A DNA stretch of 64,000 nucleotides, taken from assembly GCA_963920765.1 (NCBI GenBank), contig OY987251.1, positions 11,659,219 to 11,723,218 on the forward strand. Direction: 5' to 3'. Shown here piece after piece: positions 1 to 11,040 of the stretch. The notes under the pieces were generated by a model. The model saw only the letters and a list, made by a program, of their open reading frames with translations. It was not told where the DNA came from and ran no database searches. The position numbers were made by a program, and so were the translations under genes. Numbering within the stretch: position 1 is the stretch's first letter; every line of letters begins with the position of its first letter. Origin of the DNA: Ulota crispa (lineage: Eukaryota > Streptophyta > Bryopsida > Orthotrichales > Orthotrichaceae).

Positions 1-1589
1 TTTAAGAGATGAGAATTTAAAATGCATGCTTATAGGGCCCTATGTACATGATTATAAGTGAGATATAGTATTCTAACAAAAAAATCTGGGTTCATTGCTC
101 ACGGATCCCCGCTCACAATATAGCATTCCTTGCAAAGTATCCAAAAACCATCACCCAAAATGAGCATATCAGAAGCTATTTCTACATTTCAATGGCCTAA
201 AAGACAGTAACCGAATACAAATACAAATCTCCAACTTTGGAGCAATTGTTCAAACACACACAATTGCAATAGGAAATTAGACAACCAGGTACAATTAGCA
301 ATATCCACATTGTGAAGAACATTTAGTGAAGGGCTGTCACATACTAAAGTCGCGACTGATATCATAGCAACACTGGCATGCCTTAGGTACATGGTTAGGC
401 ATATCAGTTACTTGATTCCAGTACCTAAACTCTGCACTAATACAGTAGTGCCTCTTTAAGATGAATCTGTATAAGAAAAAACGGTTAGCTAAGATGAAGG
501 AGATGACTGTCCCTGACGGTTGTGAAGCTAAAAAAAATGTGTTTGGTTACAATGAATGCTTTCCTTACACAAAATGAATATGCTGTCTGGATACCTTCAT
601 CTTATTGAGGCATCACTGTACCTAGATCTTCCCTACATACCCTGGCCAAGTTTAGCAAAATTTCTACCAAGTTTTTTAATTTTAGCTAAACAGAATGTGA
701 ATTCCACAGTATTGTATTTGAAATTTTAGCACATTCTAGCCATTTGAGCTACTTATGAAATTATATTTGGGGTCACTGCTACTCACATAATTTAGGTGTC
801 AACCTTTCGCTATACCGAAAACTCATGAAACGAATCGAACTAAAAGTTGAAATGTAGGGATTACCTCGATTTTCAAATCTTTGTCACAGCATTCTAATAT
901 TAACAAATTTTGGTGTAGGTTCTGCAAATCAGAACACTGAGAACAGTCCAACGGGTACGTTACTTGAAAGAAAATACAAAACCCTATTCGGCCTCATTAT
1001 GCTGAACTTTGCACTAAGGTCAAGCGCGTACCTATCAATTAAGGACCTGTCAATGCCCCATGATTAGTCGATACACAATTGTGCATAAAATCCATCATCG
1101 TATAAAACACAAAAAAAGCACACCCGAAATCATTTAAGCTTATTAAATTTGGTGATTCTAATTACCTCGGACTCAGATAGGTGGCCCCTATCAACTGCAA
1201 CGAGATATACAAATTCAAAAGAGCAAGGATCGTCATCAATTTCAAGGTGTTTGCGACGCAGGTATTCTGGCCTCCCAGAGAACAAATGACTAAAAATAGT
1301 TATATTAGCCTCTTCACCAGCAGGGGAATACTACACACCCCTGCACGAAGCAGAGTCGGTAAGTATGGAACGGAGCAGAAAAAAATGAAAGAAAACTCCT
1401 ATTTCGGTAACTTTTCACAGCAGACATTGGATTCCAAGTCAGGGCCATTTAGGACTACACCAATACGGTGTCGCCTGCCAAGAGAATACCTCTTGGATAT
1501 CTTTACAATATCAGGTTACAATCTGTTTATCCGCCAATGAAACAAGATATCTCCGAACTTTATGAACACTTACAAAGTAAGGAACCGGG
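1..1589. other. Intergenic, downstream of RPT1
   Basis: No gene is recognised in this stretch. It is AT-rich and contains one short inverted-repeat element at 443-618, listed separately. The open frames here are short, have no recognisable domain and are not preceded or followed by convincing splice sites. The 3' untranslated part of RPT1 (minus strand) must lie just below 1590. Confidence 0.5.
443..618. mobile_element. Short TA-flanked inverted-repeat element (copy 1 of a 170-bp family)
   Basis: The left end reads CAGTAGTGCCTCTTTAAG and the right end is its imperfect inverse (TTGAGGCATCACTG), with TA on both sides (441-442 and 619-620). Related copies lie at 17682-17858 and 57055-57221. The length, the CAGT terminus and the TA target site fit a non-autonomous Tc1/mariner-type element. 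No coding capacity is seen. The class assignment is inferred from ends and target site only. Confidence 0.75.
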
Positions 1590-4500
1590 CTAATTGTACA
1601 CCATGTACTTGGGTGTCGCACTAAACTTCTGGTAACCTTTAATGACCTTATTGACAGCTTCCAAAAAGTCCTTCTCTGTCACAGTTTTCCTACGTGCTCG
1701 AATTGCGTACATGCCTGCCTCTGTACACACACTCCGAATATCGGCACCTGAATAACATAGTACTTGCATTAGTTTTGCAATTTCAGGTCACTGTTGACCA
1801 ACAGATATTCATAATTCTTCGCCCATCATTTTCATCGACGTCTTTATATACCATGTTGAGTCATGATATTCAAGTACTCTCCACTATCGTCTCTTTTACT
1901 GTCGTCACGTGAAAAATAACTCACCACCAAAAACCAAGCACAGACAGTCCCTAGCAACTACTTACACACTTGGAGACATATCAAACTTTTAATAAATCCA
2001 GTTACATGGTTTATGCGTACTCATACACCCAGTATCAAAGACATGTGTGAGATCCTGATACTATAAGTATCTACACTAAAAATGAGGCAATAGAAAGGGA
2101 TTGGATTAACCCTAAGGTTAGAATCCAGTGCACACATCAGCTTCTAAGAGAGCACAACAATTCACAGTCCTAGATAATAAGGGTCAAACCTGTGGAATTG
2201 GGGCAAAGGCGCGCAAGAAGCTCAAACCGAATGTCTCGCTCTATATTCATAGTCCGTGTATGGATCTTGAATATCTGGGTTCGACTCTCAAGATCAGGTA
2301 ACCCAAACTCCACCTTACGATCCAATCGACCTGGTCGTAAGAGGGCTGGATCTAGCGTATCAGGTCTGAAAAAATACCAAATTACTCTTAGTACTGATTT
2401 GATAAACCTACTTGCTTGCCTACATGAAAGATAACAATACCGCTCGCATCAATTTGATCGTATGAATATTCACTAACTATTTGCGTTGCAAAGGAGCAGC
2501 ATCTGTATGTATGCTTGCAATGTAAACATAACTAAATGCGATACTAATTCCTCATTGTGTATTTACAAGTGCTACAGCTACTTTACAGATTTATTACATA
2601 ATATTACAGCAAATAAAATCTTTAACAATACAGGAGGAGTTTACCTATTGGTTGCCATCAATACTTTAATGTTGCCACGAGCATCAAAACCATCAAGCTG
2701 GTTGACTATTTCAAGCATCGTCCTTTGAACCTCATTGTCACCTCCTGAACCATCGTCAAACCGAGCACCTCCAATGGCATCGACCTCGTCAAAAAACACA
2801 ATGCAAGCCTTCTTCGAACGAGCCATCTGCGCAAGCGTACCATAAATAAGAGGCAGTTGCAACTGAGTTGCAAGAAAACATACGAATCTACATCTAAATA
2901 AACAAACACTACGTCGGCATGATAATGATTACATAAATGGGATTCAAAGACACTAGATTTCAATCATTGAGCAAGTTTGACCATCTGCAATGCAATGTAG
3001 TCATAGCAGGTAAGGCACGAGAAAAACTCTTCATGACCAACCAATACCAAATTTGATAGACATGGAAAGATTAGCATTAATATTACCTGAAAAAGTTCAC
3101 GAACCATCCGAGCTCCCTCTCCTACATATTTCTGAACAAGTTCGCTGCCAATAACACGAATGAAGCAAGCATCCGTCCTATTTGCAACGGCTCTGGCTAA
3201 CAACGTCTTGCCAGTTCCAGGAGGGCCATAGCAAAGAACTCCTTTGGGCGGGTCAATTCCTAGTTTTACAAACTTCTCAGGATGCAACATTGGCAACTCC
3301 ACCACCTGTTGAAGACAACCATGGGATTTCCGTGTATCAGACTAGGTAGCAATCTGATGCAATAACGACTTAAAACCCATGCCATGTACCTACAAAGCAT
3401 CATCAGTGTTGCACCTAACACATTATATAATTCTATGACATTACAGTAGCACAATCTGTAGGTATAATAGTAGCAACATCACATACAGATCCAATCTATC
3501 CCCAAAAAAGGAAGAATATTTCAATAAAAGAAATCTACAAGATATATAGAGGATACACTACAGATACACTGACCTCACGCATCTTTTCTATTTGTTCTTT
3601 ACAGCCACCAATGTCATTGTAAGTGACATCTGGCTTTTCCTCTACCGTCATCATTGTGACACTTGGGTCGATCTTAGGTGGCAACGGAATCTGAATTTGA
3701 TACTTGTTTCGATCTACCCTGTACATGTCAATAGACACTAATTACGTAAAATCTTGACCAGAACACCAGCTTTAAATCACCATCACCTGACTTAACTGGA
3801 GCAATAGATACAACCTTAACATAAAAGCCATGGGCCTGAAAGGCATGTTAAAACAATGACTAGATCAAGGGGCCTCATTCAGCTAAAATAAGCTGGAATA
3901 GAATGTCGAGAAGACTTACCCAACACGCATACCCTCCTCTATGTCTGTTGGAGAGACCTTGTCGCCCAATCCAACGACAAACTGCCAAAACATCGAACAC
4001 ATACTTAAAGATCAAGTGTTGAATGAACCTAGAAAAAGAAAGAACCCTAACAGCATATCAGTCGAACAAATCATGTCCAGCAACTCGCATCAACTATTCA
4101 TGATTAAATGAGACAAATAGAATTCAGTTTCCGACTCATGGAACAAAAACTCAGCAGTGATGCAGGTCTGGTGACGACAAAAAAAGGGCTTTTAGAACAT
4201 ATTGTATATAGGCAACGATGAGAATATTATCGTTGCCTTAGAGAAGCTATTCTCTTATTAGTAGAAGAATATAAGACGAGCAAAATTTAAATTGTTCGTT
4301 AATAGTTTCTTATATTGTAGAAGCAATATAATACCTTAGCAATCTGCTTCACATTGATAACATACTTGGAGTCTTCAGTATTGGCGTTGATAATTTTTGT
4401 ACACCTAGCGACCTGTTAGAAGCAGTAAAATGAGATACAAATATCCAATTAACATCTGTGAAGAAGCAGATTTCATAAAAACTCAAGCTTTTCCCAAATA

Positions 4501-7005
4501 AAATGCCAACAAAACATGCATAGAAATGGGAGCTTCATTTACCTGCAATGGTTGTTCTTCTTGCATCATCTGCTTATCTGAAACAAGATCCCATTGACTA
4601 GGCACTGCCAAACCAGTGTCTGATTCCTTGATTCCTGCTCAGAGGATAAAAAGGCTGGCTGTCAGAAGCCAGCAAACGTTTGCCAACATTTCAGGGAATA
4701 TGGCCATGAATGGGTATTCCTAACAAATAAAAGTATCGACTACTGATTGCACATCATTGGGGAAAAAGGTTTCAGCAAAGTTGTCCACTTTCCACGCAGA
4801 GAAGCGATGGAAATTCCATTCTAATATTGTACTGCAATCGCATGCATATGTTAATTACCAGAAATCATGATTTCATGTGTTACAAGCGGTGGAAAACATA
4901 AGCATACCACACAAGTCATTGACCTTCTTAGCCATCTCTTTGATGTCTTTCTCGGTTTTCTTGATAAGGTTTGCATATGGACCCAAGCCCTGCAACAGCA
5001 AACGTCCACAACATTATTAAACGAGAGTTATCTATTTTCAAAGTCGATCCGAAGCAGGCCAGAATTCAACAAGCTAAACCTTAAACCTCGGAAAAATCCT
5101 GAACAACATTTGATAGAAGCAGTAATGCTTCACAGCATTGGTTTCGCATGAAAAATCCACAGAAACATCCAGCACACGGAGAAAAATTACCGCTGTAAGT
5201 ATCTCGAACGCAGAGTGGTAAAACCCTCAATCATAGGAAGCAAACTACCCCTAGATAGAGAATTATATGAACGACAATTTAAGCACTTTAATCCACAAGA
5301 GTGTGGTTTTTGGGATATGCACGATGCGGTGGATAAACATTCGAGTAAAAAAGCCAAATCTATGAAAATCGAATTTTATTACTACGTGTGAATTTCTTAT
5401 TCAATTTCAAAGGGGAGATTGTAGACCACTACTTGTGAATAATGAACCCCCATTTCTATTCAAAGATCAGTGGCCACAGACATTCAAATCACGTTATACT
5501 CACACCACTTGCTCGTTGGCCCCGGCCAATTGCAGGAATAGATGACTCGCTGTTGGTAATAGTAACCACTATAGGAGACGAGACAGGAACAGATCCCAAA
5601 CAGTTTTAGTTCTGGTCGTTACAACTATTGATTCTGAATTAAAATAAAGTACTTGGGTGCAAACAATGTCATCTCTTACAGAACTACTACGACTGCAAGC
5701 CATCGACCGTGTGCAAACGAACCTTTTCACAGGATGACCTAAACCCTAAATTACTAGAATCAACACTAAATTTAGGAAATAAAAAATCCTACTGCAAAAA
5801 CATCTGCAGAACAACATAGTGCAAACAATCCGCGTGCAATCTAAACATACATCACAGCTTGCCTGCATAGAATTATGAGCGCCACTTACCACAAAGCCGA
5901 TTCAACACCTGATCTATCTAGGGTTACAAAAGTAGTAGGAGTACCAATGTCCTTTCCAAATAACCAAGCACCGCCAACAGAAACAAACAGATAATCTTTC
6001 CTAACGACCACTCCAGAACCTCAGCTCAAATGCCAACGTTCAAAAACGACAGCACAAGCACATGAACAACAATCAGACCGCGCAACTGAAGATTTTAACC
6101 AACTCTCTAATGCCATCACAAAGGTAGCGTTCACAATAAGACTAGACAAAGCGATCCTCACACTACCAAAATCACCGTGATTATTTTAATTGTATTAAAC
6201 TGCTTAGCACAATACTGTCTTCACAGGAATTCAATTTGAACATTCCTGTAGTACAGGGCATTTTTTTCTGGCAACACCGACATTTCTAGTCCAATCACAG
6301 GTCGGCCCTCCAGATTTTCACAAACCTGATTGGATTAAATCTATCGGTGTCGCCAGAGTTGTGCGAAAATTCGGTCACCCGAGCCACGAGATACCACAAA
6401 GCCAATTCATCACCCGATCTAACCAATCACAAAACTCGTCGTTCCATTCGAAACATCCACGCACCAGCACCAGAATCGCAAATATTTACCTGAATAAATC
6501 AGCGCTAAAAAGATGCACCGTACCCTCCAAACCTCTCAAATCCCAAATCCAAAGTAGAAAAAAAGCTATCGCTATATCGAAAGCAAAGATACAAAGCTCA
6601 TGGCGAAAACAAAACGATGCTGCCATAGCTAAAAACTTATGAAACTGAGAAAATGTTGTTGAAGGAGACTCCTACTTTAAATCTCCATAACCTTAGCTCA
6701 ATGAAGAAAAAAAAGAAAAAAAGAAAATCCATAACCTTAGCTCAATGAAGAAGAAAAAGAGCGTAAGCACATGGACGACTGCCTTGCAATTGAAGACATC
6801 AACCGATTGTCTGATTCCATTAGAATAAACAGCAAGCTCAGGACAAATGTGAAATGCGAAATTCGAGAAAGAGAGAAAGAGAGAATATTGATAAAGGGAG
6901 AGAGTAGAAATGGAGACGTACGTAGGTTTTGAGGAGAGCGATGTCGTCCTCGTCGAGCGGAGGTGGATTCTTCTCCTTGAGGAGATCGTCGGCGATGTCC
7001 GCCAT
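1590..7005 (-). CDS. RPT1: 26S proteasome regulatory particle AAA-ATPase subunit RPT1 (subunit 7)
   Basis: RPT1 is one of six AAA-ATPases in the base of the 19S particle, which unfolds ubiquitinated substrates and feeds them into the 20S core. Ten exons on the minus strand, in order: 7005-6922, 4989-4908, 4634-4543, 4412-4335, 3981-3920, 3718-3574, 3305-3087, 2826-2645, 2365-2190 and 1747-1590. All junctions are GT-AG and all phases close, giving 425 aa, the usual RPT1 length. The N-terminus ([16 protein letters not shown], then [13 protein letters not shown]) matches plant RPT1. Exon 7 holds Walker A (GPPGTGKT). Exon 8 holds Walker B ([16 protein letters not shown]) and the sensor region LMATNR. 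The C-terminus ends [10 protein letters not shown], the RPT1 tail. Intron 1 is long (about 1.9 kb) and AT-rich, with a small tandem duplication near 6690-6765. Nothing looks broken. Confidence 0.97.
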
Positions 7006-7339
7006 GGCGTCGCAGAGCTCACCGGGCGAGCAGCGGCTATGGCGTGGCAGAAGGTGAGGAGTAGTGGAAATCGGGTTTAGGGTTTCGAGGTAGAACGGAG
7101 CAGAATAGTATTGTAGCTCGGTTGCGAGTGCTTTGCTTCGAAAGATGAAGAAGACGAAGACGACGACCGTGAAGCTGAAGCCATGAAGTTTTTTTTATTA
7201 AGATTTAATCATACTACTAAATCACAAGGAACTCTATAATATCACATCACGACGTTTGTAATATGTTCAAACCAGGAATTTTTTTTTTTTTTTTTCCAAC
7301 CAATGCTTGTGTGACATTCTTTGAAAATGGTTTGTAGCC

Positions 7340-7695
7340 TGCAGGCTTCATCTTTTTTTTTGGTTGGAGTTGAAGGTGACCCTTATGCATGGATTTTTGC
7401 AATATGATGGGATTTTTTTTGGAGGCAAAAAATATTCATTGACATTTTTTTGAAAATATCCAAATAATCATTGGCAATACTTAATTATTGCATGGAATTG
7501 TATTAGACAATACCTCAAATAATTTTAAAGTGATGGCATCAATTTTCAATTTGACAAGAATTTTATGGAAGCCTAGATTGCAATGCAATTTTCATTATTG
7601 CAAACTGGCATTTTTTGAAAAAAACCCCTCTTTTTTTTCTATAGGTTTGAAGCTCACCTTTTTTTTTTTGAGGCAATTGGGCCTTAAATTGCCAA
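7340..7695 (+). repeat. Dispersed repeat, copy 1 (second copy inverted at 42545-42905)
   Basis: About 350 bp here recur in reverse orientation at 42545-42905. Shared landmarks include TTGGTTGGAGTTGAAGGTG, a stretch ending in CAATACCTCAAATAATTTT, and GGTTTGAAGCTCACC. The copies differ by many small indels, especially in T and A runs. No terminal inverted repeat was found, so the class is unknown; a decayed retroelement fragment is possible. Confidence 0.75.
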
Positions 7696-7925
7696 AAAAA
7701 AAAAAGAATTGGTTCAAACTCTGTGATATTATAGATACAATCACATTGACCTTTGTAATATCACATCTTGACCTCTCTAATATCTCATATTTAATCAATT
7801 TTGGGTTTCACAACTATTCTAATACGAACACTTAGCATAGCAAGAGCCAGCTGTAAGTAATTAACTAAAAGATCACTTTTTTAGTTGTTCAAACTTTCAT
7901 GATAAATTACACCAAACAGTGAATT

Positions 7926-8193
7926 TAGGTTGTCTTAAGTTACTTTGATAAAGTTACCTCATAACTCAACTTTAGCCACTTGGAGAAACATGCAACACTC
8001 TTAATGCTACAATGATTTTGGTTTTGTGAAAAGTTCTAGCTTCTATGCTCCTTGGCTTAGGTGCTTGTTTATGCGCCCAACTTTTGCTTGCTTCCTCCAA
8101 TGTTCATCATAATAATTATTGACAAAAATTACTATAATCTTGGTGAATACTAAATAATGTGAAATATTGATAAATTAGTATGGGGCAACCTAA
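7926..8193 (+). mobile_element. Inverted-repeat element with GGTTGCC/GGCAACC ends (copy 1)
   Basis: The left side contains AGGTTGTCTTAAGTTAC and the right side GGGGCAACCTAAATGC. Similar structures lie at 16829-17077 and 62177-62436. All three share an inner GTTACCTCATAACTCA-like segment next to a GCCACTTGG motif. This suggests a short non-autonomous family. Exact ends and target duplications were not resolved. Confidence 0.5.
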
Positions 8194-11040
8194 ATGCACT
8201 ATTTGGTGTAGAAGATAAAAAAAAATTGTTGTGTAAATTTAAAAACTGACTAGTAGCCTTGCCAACTCTTTGTGCCATCATTTGCTCTTTTTTTTTCTCT
8301 CTTTTTGCAACTTTTCATCCATACTTTTCTTCTCCCTCCCTCCTCTCTTTTCAAATTTCTTGTGATAGAAAGATACTAGATGCTTTCCAATACAAAAAGA
8401 TAGACAAATAGATAAATAGACAAGTAGATCACATTTATTTTTGGCTTCTTGTTTGAATTGAGGAGGTTGTTCACACTGTATATCAAGTCATGTTAAATTC
8501 TCAACATTAAAAAATTTGATGACTAGTTGAGAGGTTAAGAATTGGAACTCCTATCTTGGAAATGGGAACTTATAGTTTGAAAGTTGGGACTTGTAGCTAC
8601 ACCATGTCCAAAGTCCATATTATTTCAAGAATGCCTATATGGTAATATTTTTTTAAAGTTTTAGTGCCAATAGTGGAAGTTTGCTCAAAGTTGAATGAAA
8701 AGGAGATCCAACTTAAGAGCCAAAATTCAACAAAAAATTGCTTAAAAAATTCAAGCTTGTTTATCATTTGTGTTTTTTATTATCCCTTACAATCCAATAA
8801 AGTTGGAAACTTGCACTAAGATGTGACTTGCATAAGGGCTTAGAATTGAGCCAAATTCCACAAAATCCTCAAAATGTGATTGGTTAAGAGTCTAGAAATT
8901 GAGACTTATAGCTTTGCACTTTGTTCCAAGTTTTAAGCTTAGAGTTTTTATAGGACCTACATGGTGGCAATTATTGGAAATTTTGAACAAACAAAGTATA
9001 AACTTATTCCAAAAATTAAATACATCAAAATTAAAACTACCTTGGGAGCCAAGTTCCAATAATTGTTTTGTGTATAAGATTCAAAAAGCTCTTTTAACAA
9101 CTTTCACACTCTTCACAATCCCATGAATTTGAGAGGTTTGGCTTTGAATTGAGACCTATAGGCCTAGAATATGGAACATGGTTTCCAAGTAGAAACCACC
9201 ACATTTGTACCATAGTTTAAATTTTCACCCAATTTTGTGCTGCCCTTTAGTAAACTAATTTTTCCAAAAAAAATCATAAAAAAACTCTATACAAACAACT
9301 TCTTGTTTCTAAGTCTAACTTTGTTGAAAAAGTATATTGAGAGGTCAATTATTGGACACTACAATGAATATAGCACTTGGTGTTACATGCACAAATTTAT
9401 GTAGAAACCTCAAAAAAAAATGACACAAAATATTGTCACATACACTATTTTTAGCATCACCTTAATTTATGTATGAAAACAATCTGGAGCTCATTTTAAA
9501 ACACCTTTAATATCAATATTTCAAAGTTTAATTGACAAAAATTAGACTTTGAGCGGTATAATGTTGAATTTGTATTGAAAATTTACCTATTCTACATTAA
9601 AGGGATATGCAAAATTCACCATGAATTACTTGTGGCACTACTGGCCTCACTTGGAATCATGAGCACAATATTTGAATCTAAAGGTCGAGGATTTTGTGAG
9701 CAATTTTTTTGATGAGCCCCAATTGTTTAGTATATTATTCTGTTTTGTTTATACAATTTTTTTGATTGAAGTTTTAAATTTCAATTGGATCTCAAATTTT
9801 ATAGGTACGACTCAATGAGTACATGATAAACATCTCATGAAAATGGCAATAAGTGTATTTTTCAGATTCACAAAGTTTTTTTGTTATTCCTACTTGTTCA
9901 CACAAATATAGTGTTACACAAATATAGGGTTAATATCTTCTTCAATTAGTGTCAACATTTCAAAAACTGATCTCACATATAATAGTGTAATGGTCCTTTC
10001 ACACCAAGTGTTATGGGGTAAACTAGAGAGTCAAAAAGGAGTGCTATGAGCCTTAGCACTCACACTTGGAGTACTATGGAGCACCAAAAATGACGTGGAG
10101 TCCACGATGGTATCTTTTAACACTCACAATTGTTGAGTGTTAGCAGTAGTGTTACGGTATTGTAGCAACTTACAAAAACATAAATTTTAGGATTGTTGAG
10201 GGAGTGTTATGGAGGTGGGGAGGAGGCACATGGTTAAGTTAGTTGTTAACATTGCTATTGCTTTATGTAAAACTCTAGTGTGAACCTACAACAAAAAACC
10301 TCTCAAAATATTTAGTTTCAAAATCAAAACTATGTGAATACAAATTGGATTTTTTAAGCCCACCAATACTAGTGTCTAGTAACGCATTTTCCATAGTATT
10401 GGGTGCAAAAGGGGCTTTAAGTGACACTTCATATTATACAAAACACTATTTAATACTAGTGTCACTAAATTTTTATTATTATAAAAGTAAATGCCATATT
10501 TGATGTACATAAACAGAAACTTCAACCTCAGCAGTTTATGTTTAACAATATCATCTAGGTCTCATACCCTAAAATGTTGACCCTTTTAAGACTAGATGCT
10601 AAGATGTATGATAAATACACTAAGAATCGACCACTTTCCAGTCGCTTGGTCTTTAAAGGGTTAACAAGGTGAGGAAACAACCACCTAAGCTACTCCCATT
10701 GTTACATGACTGATATCCAAGCTCAAAAACGTAACCTAAGGAAAAGACAAAGCTCAATACCAGAAAGGCCGGGCAATGTTTCCAAGTACAAACTCTTTCC
10801 GCTGTCAAACTGTGTCTAATAAAGAGACATACAATCAAGCACACCTCCATATCAATTTGGCTGAAAAGTGCAATCCTCTGCCACACTCAACTAAACCCAC
10901 TCCAGTAAGGGTTTAAGACGGCCTCACAACAAATGCAACAAAACCACAATCACAAATCCAAGGGCCATAAGTCCTTAAATCCACCCAACAAAAAAGACAC
11001 AAACATGAACATCAGTGAAAAAAACATCGATCCAGTCCCA
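8194..11040. other. AT-rich intergenic tract without a recognised gene
   Basis: The sequence is low-complexity and AT-rich, with no protein-like open frame. It holds one very short TTAA-flanked remnant at 10581-10660 (listed separately) and otherwise unassigned, probably repetitive DNA. It sits between the RPT1 promoter side and the 3' end of the FBPase-like gene. Confidence 0.5.
10581..10660. mobile_element. Minimal TTAA-type element remnant
   Basis: An 80-bp segment begins CCCTTTTAAGACTAG and ends CTTGGTCTTTAAAGGG. It is flanked by TTGA on the left (a decayed TTAA) and TTAA on the right. The ends resemble those of the larger elements at 15766-16671 and 18030-18935. It is probably an internally deleted relative. 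Confidence 0.5.

Noticed and set aside
1181-1540. 119-codon plus-strand frame downstream of RPT1
   Set aside because: It has no domain, composition like non-coding DNA, and lies in the expected 3' flank of RPT1.
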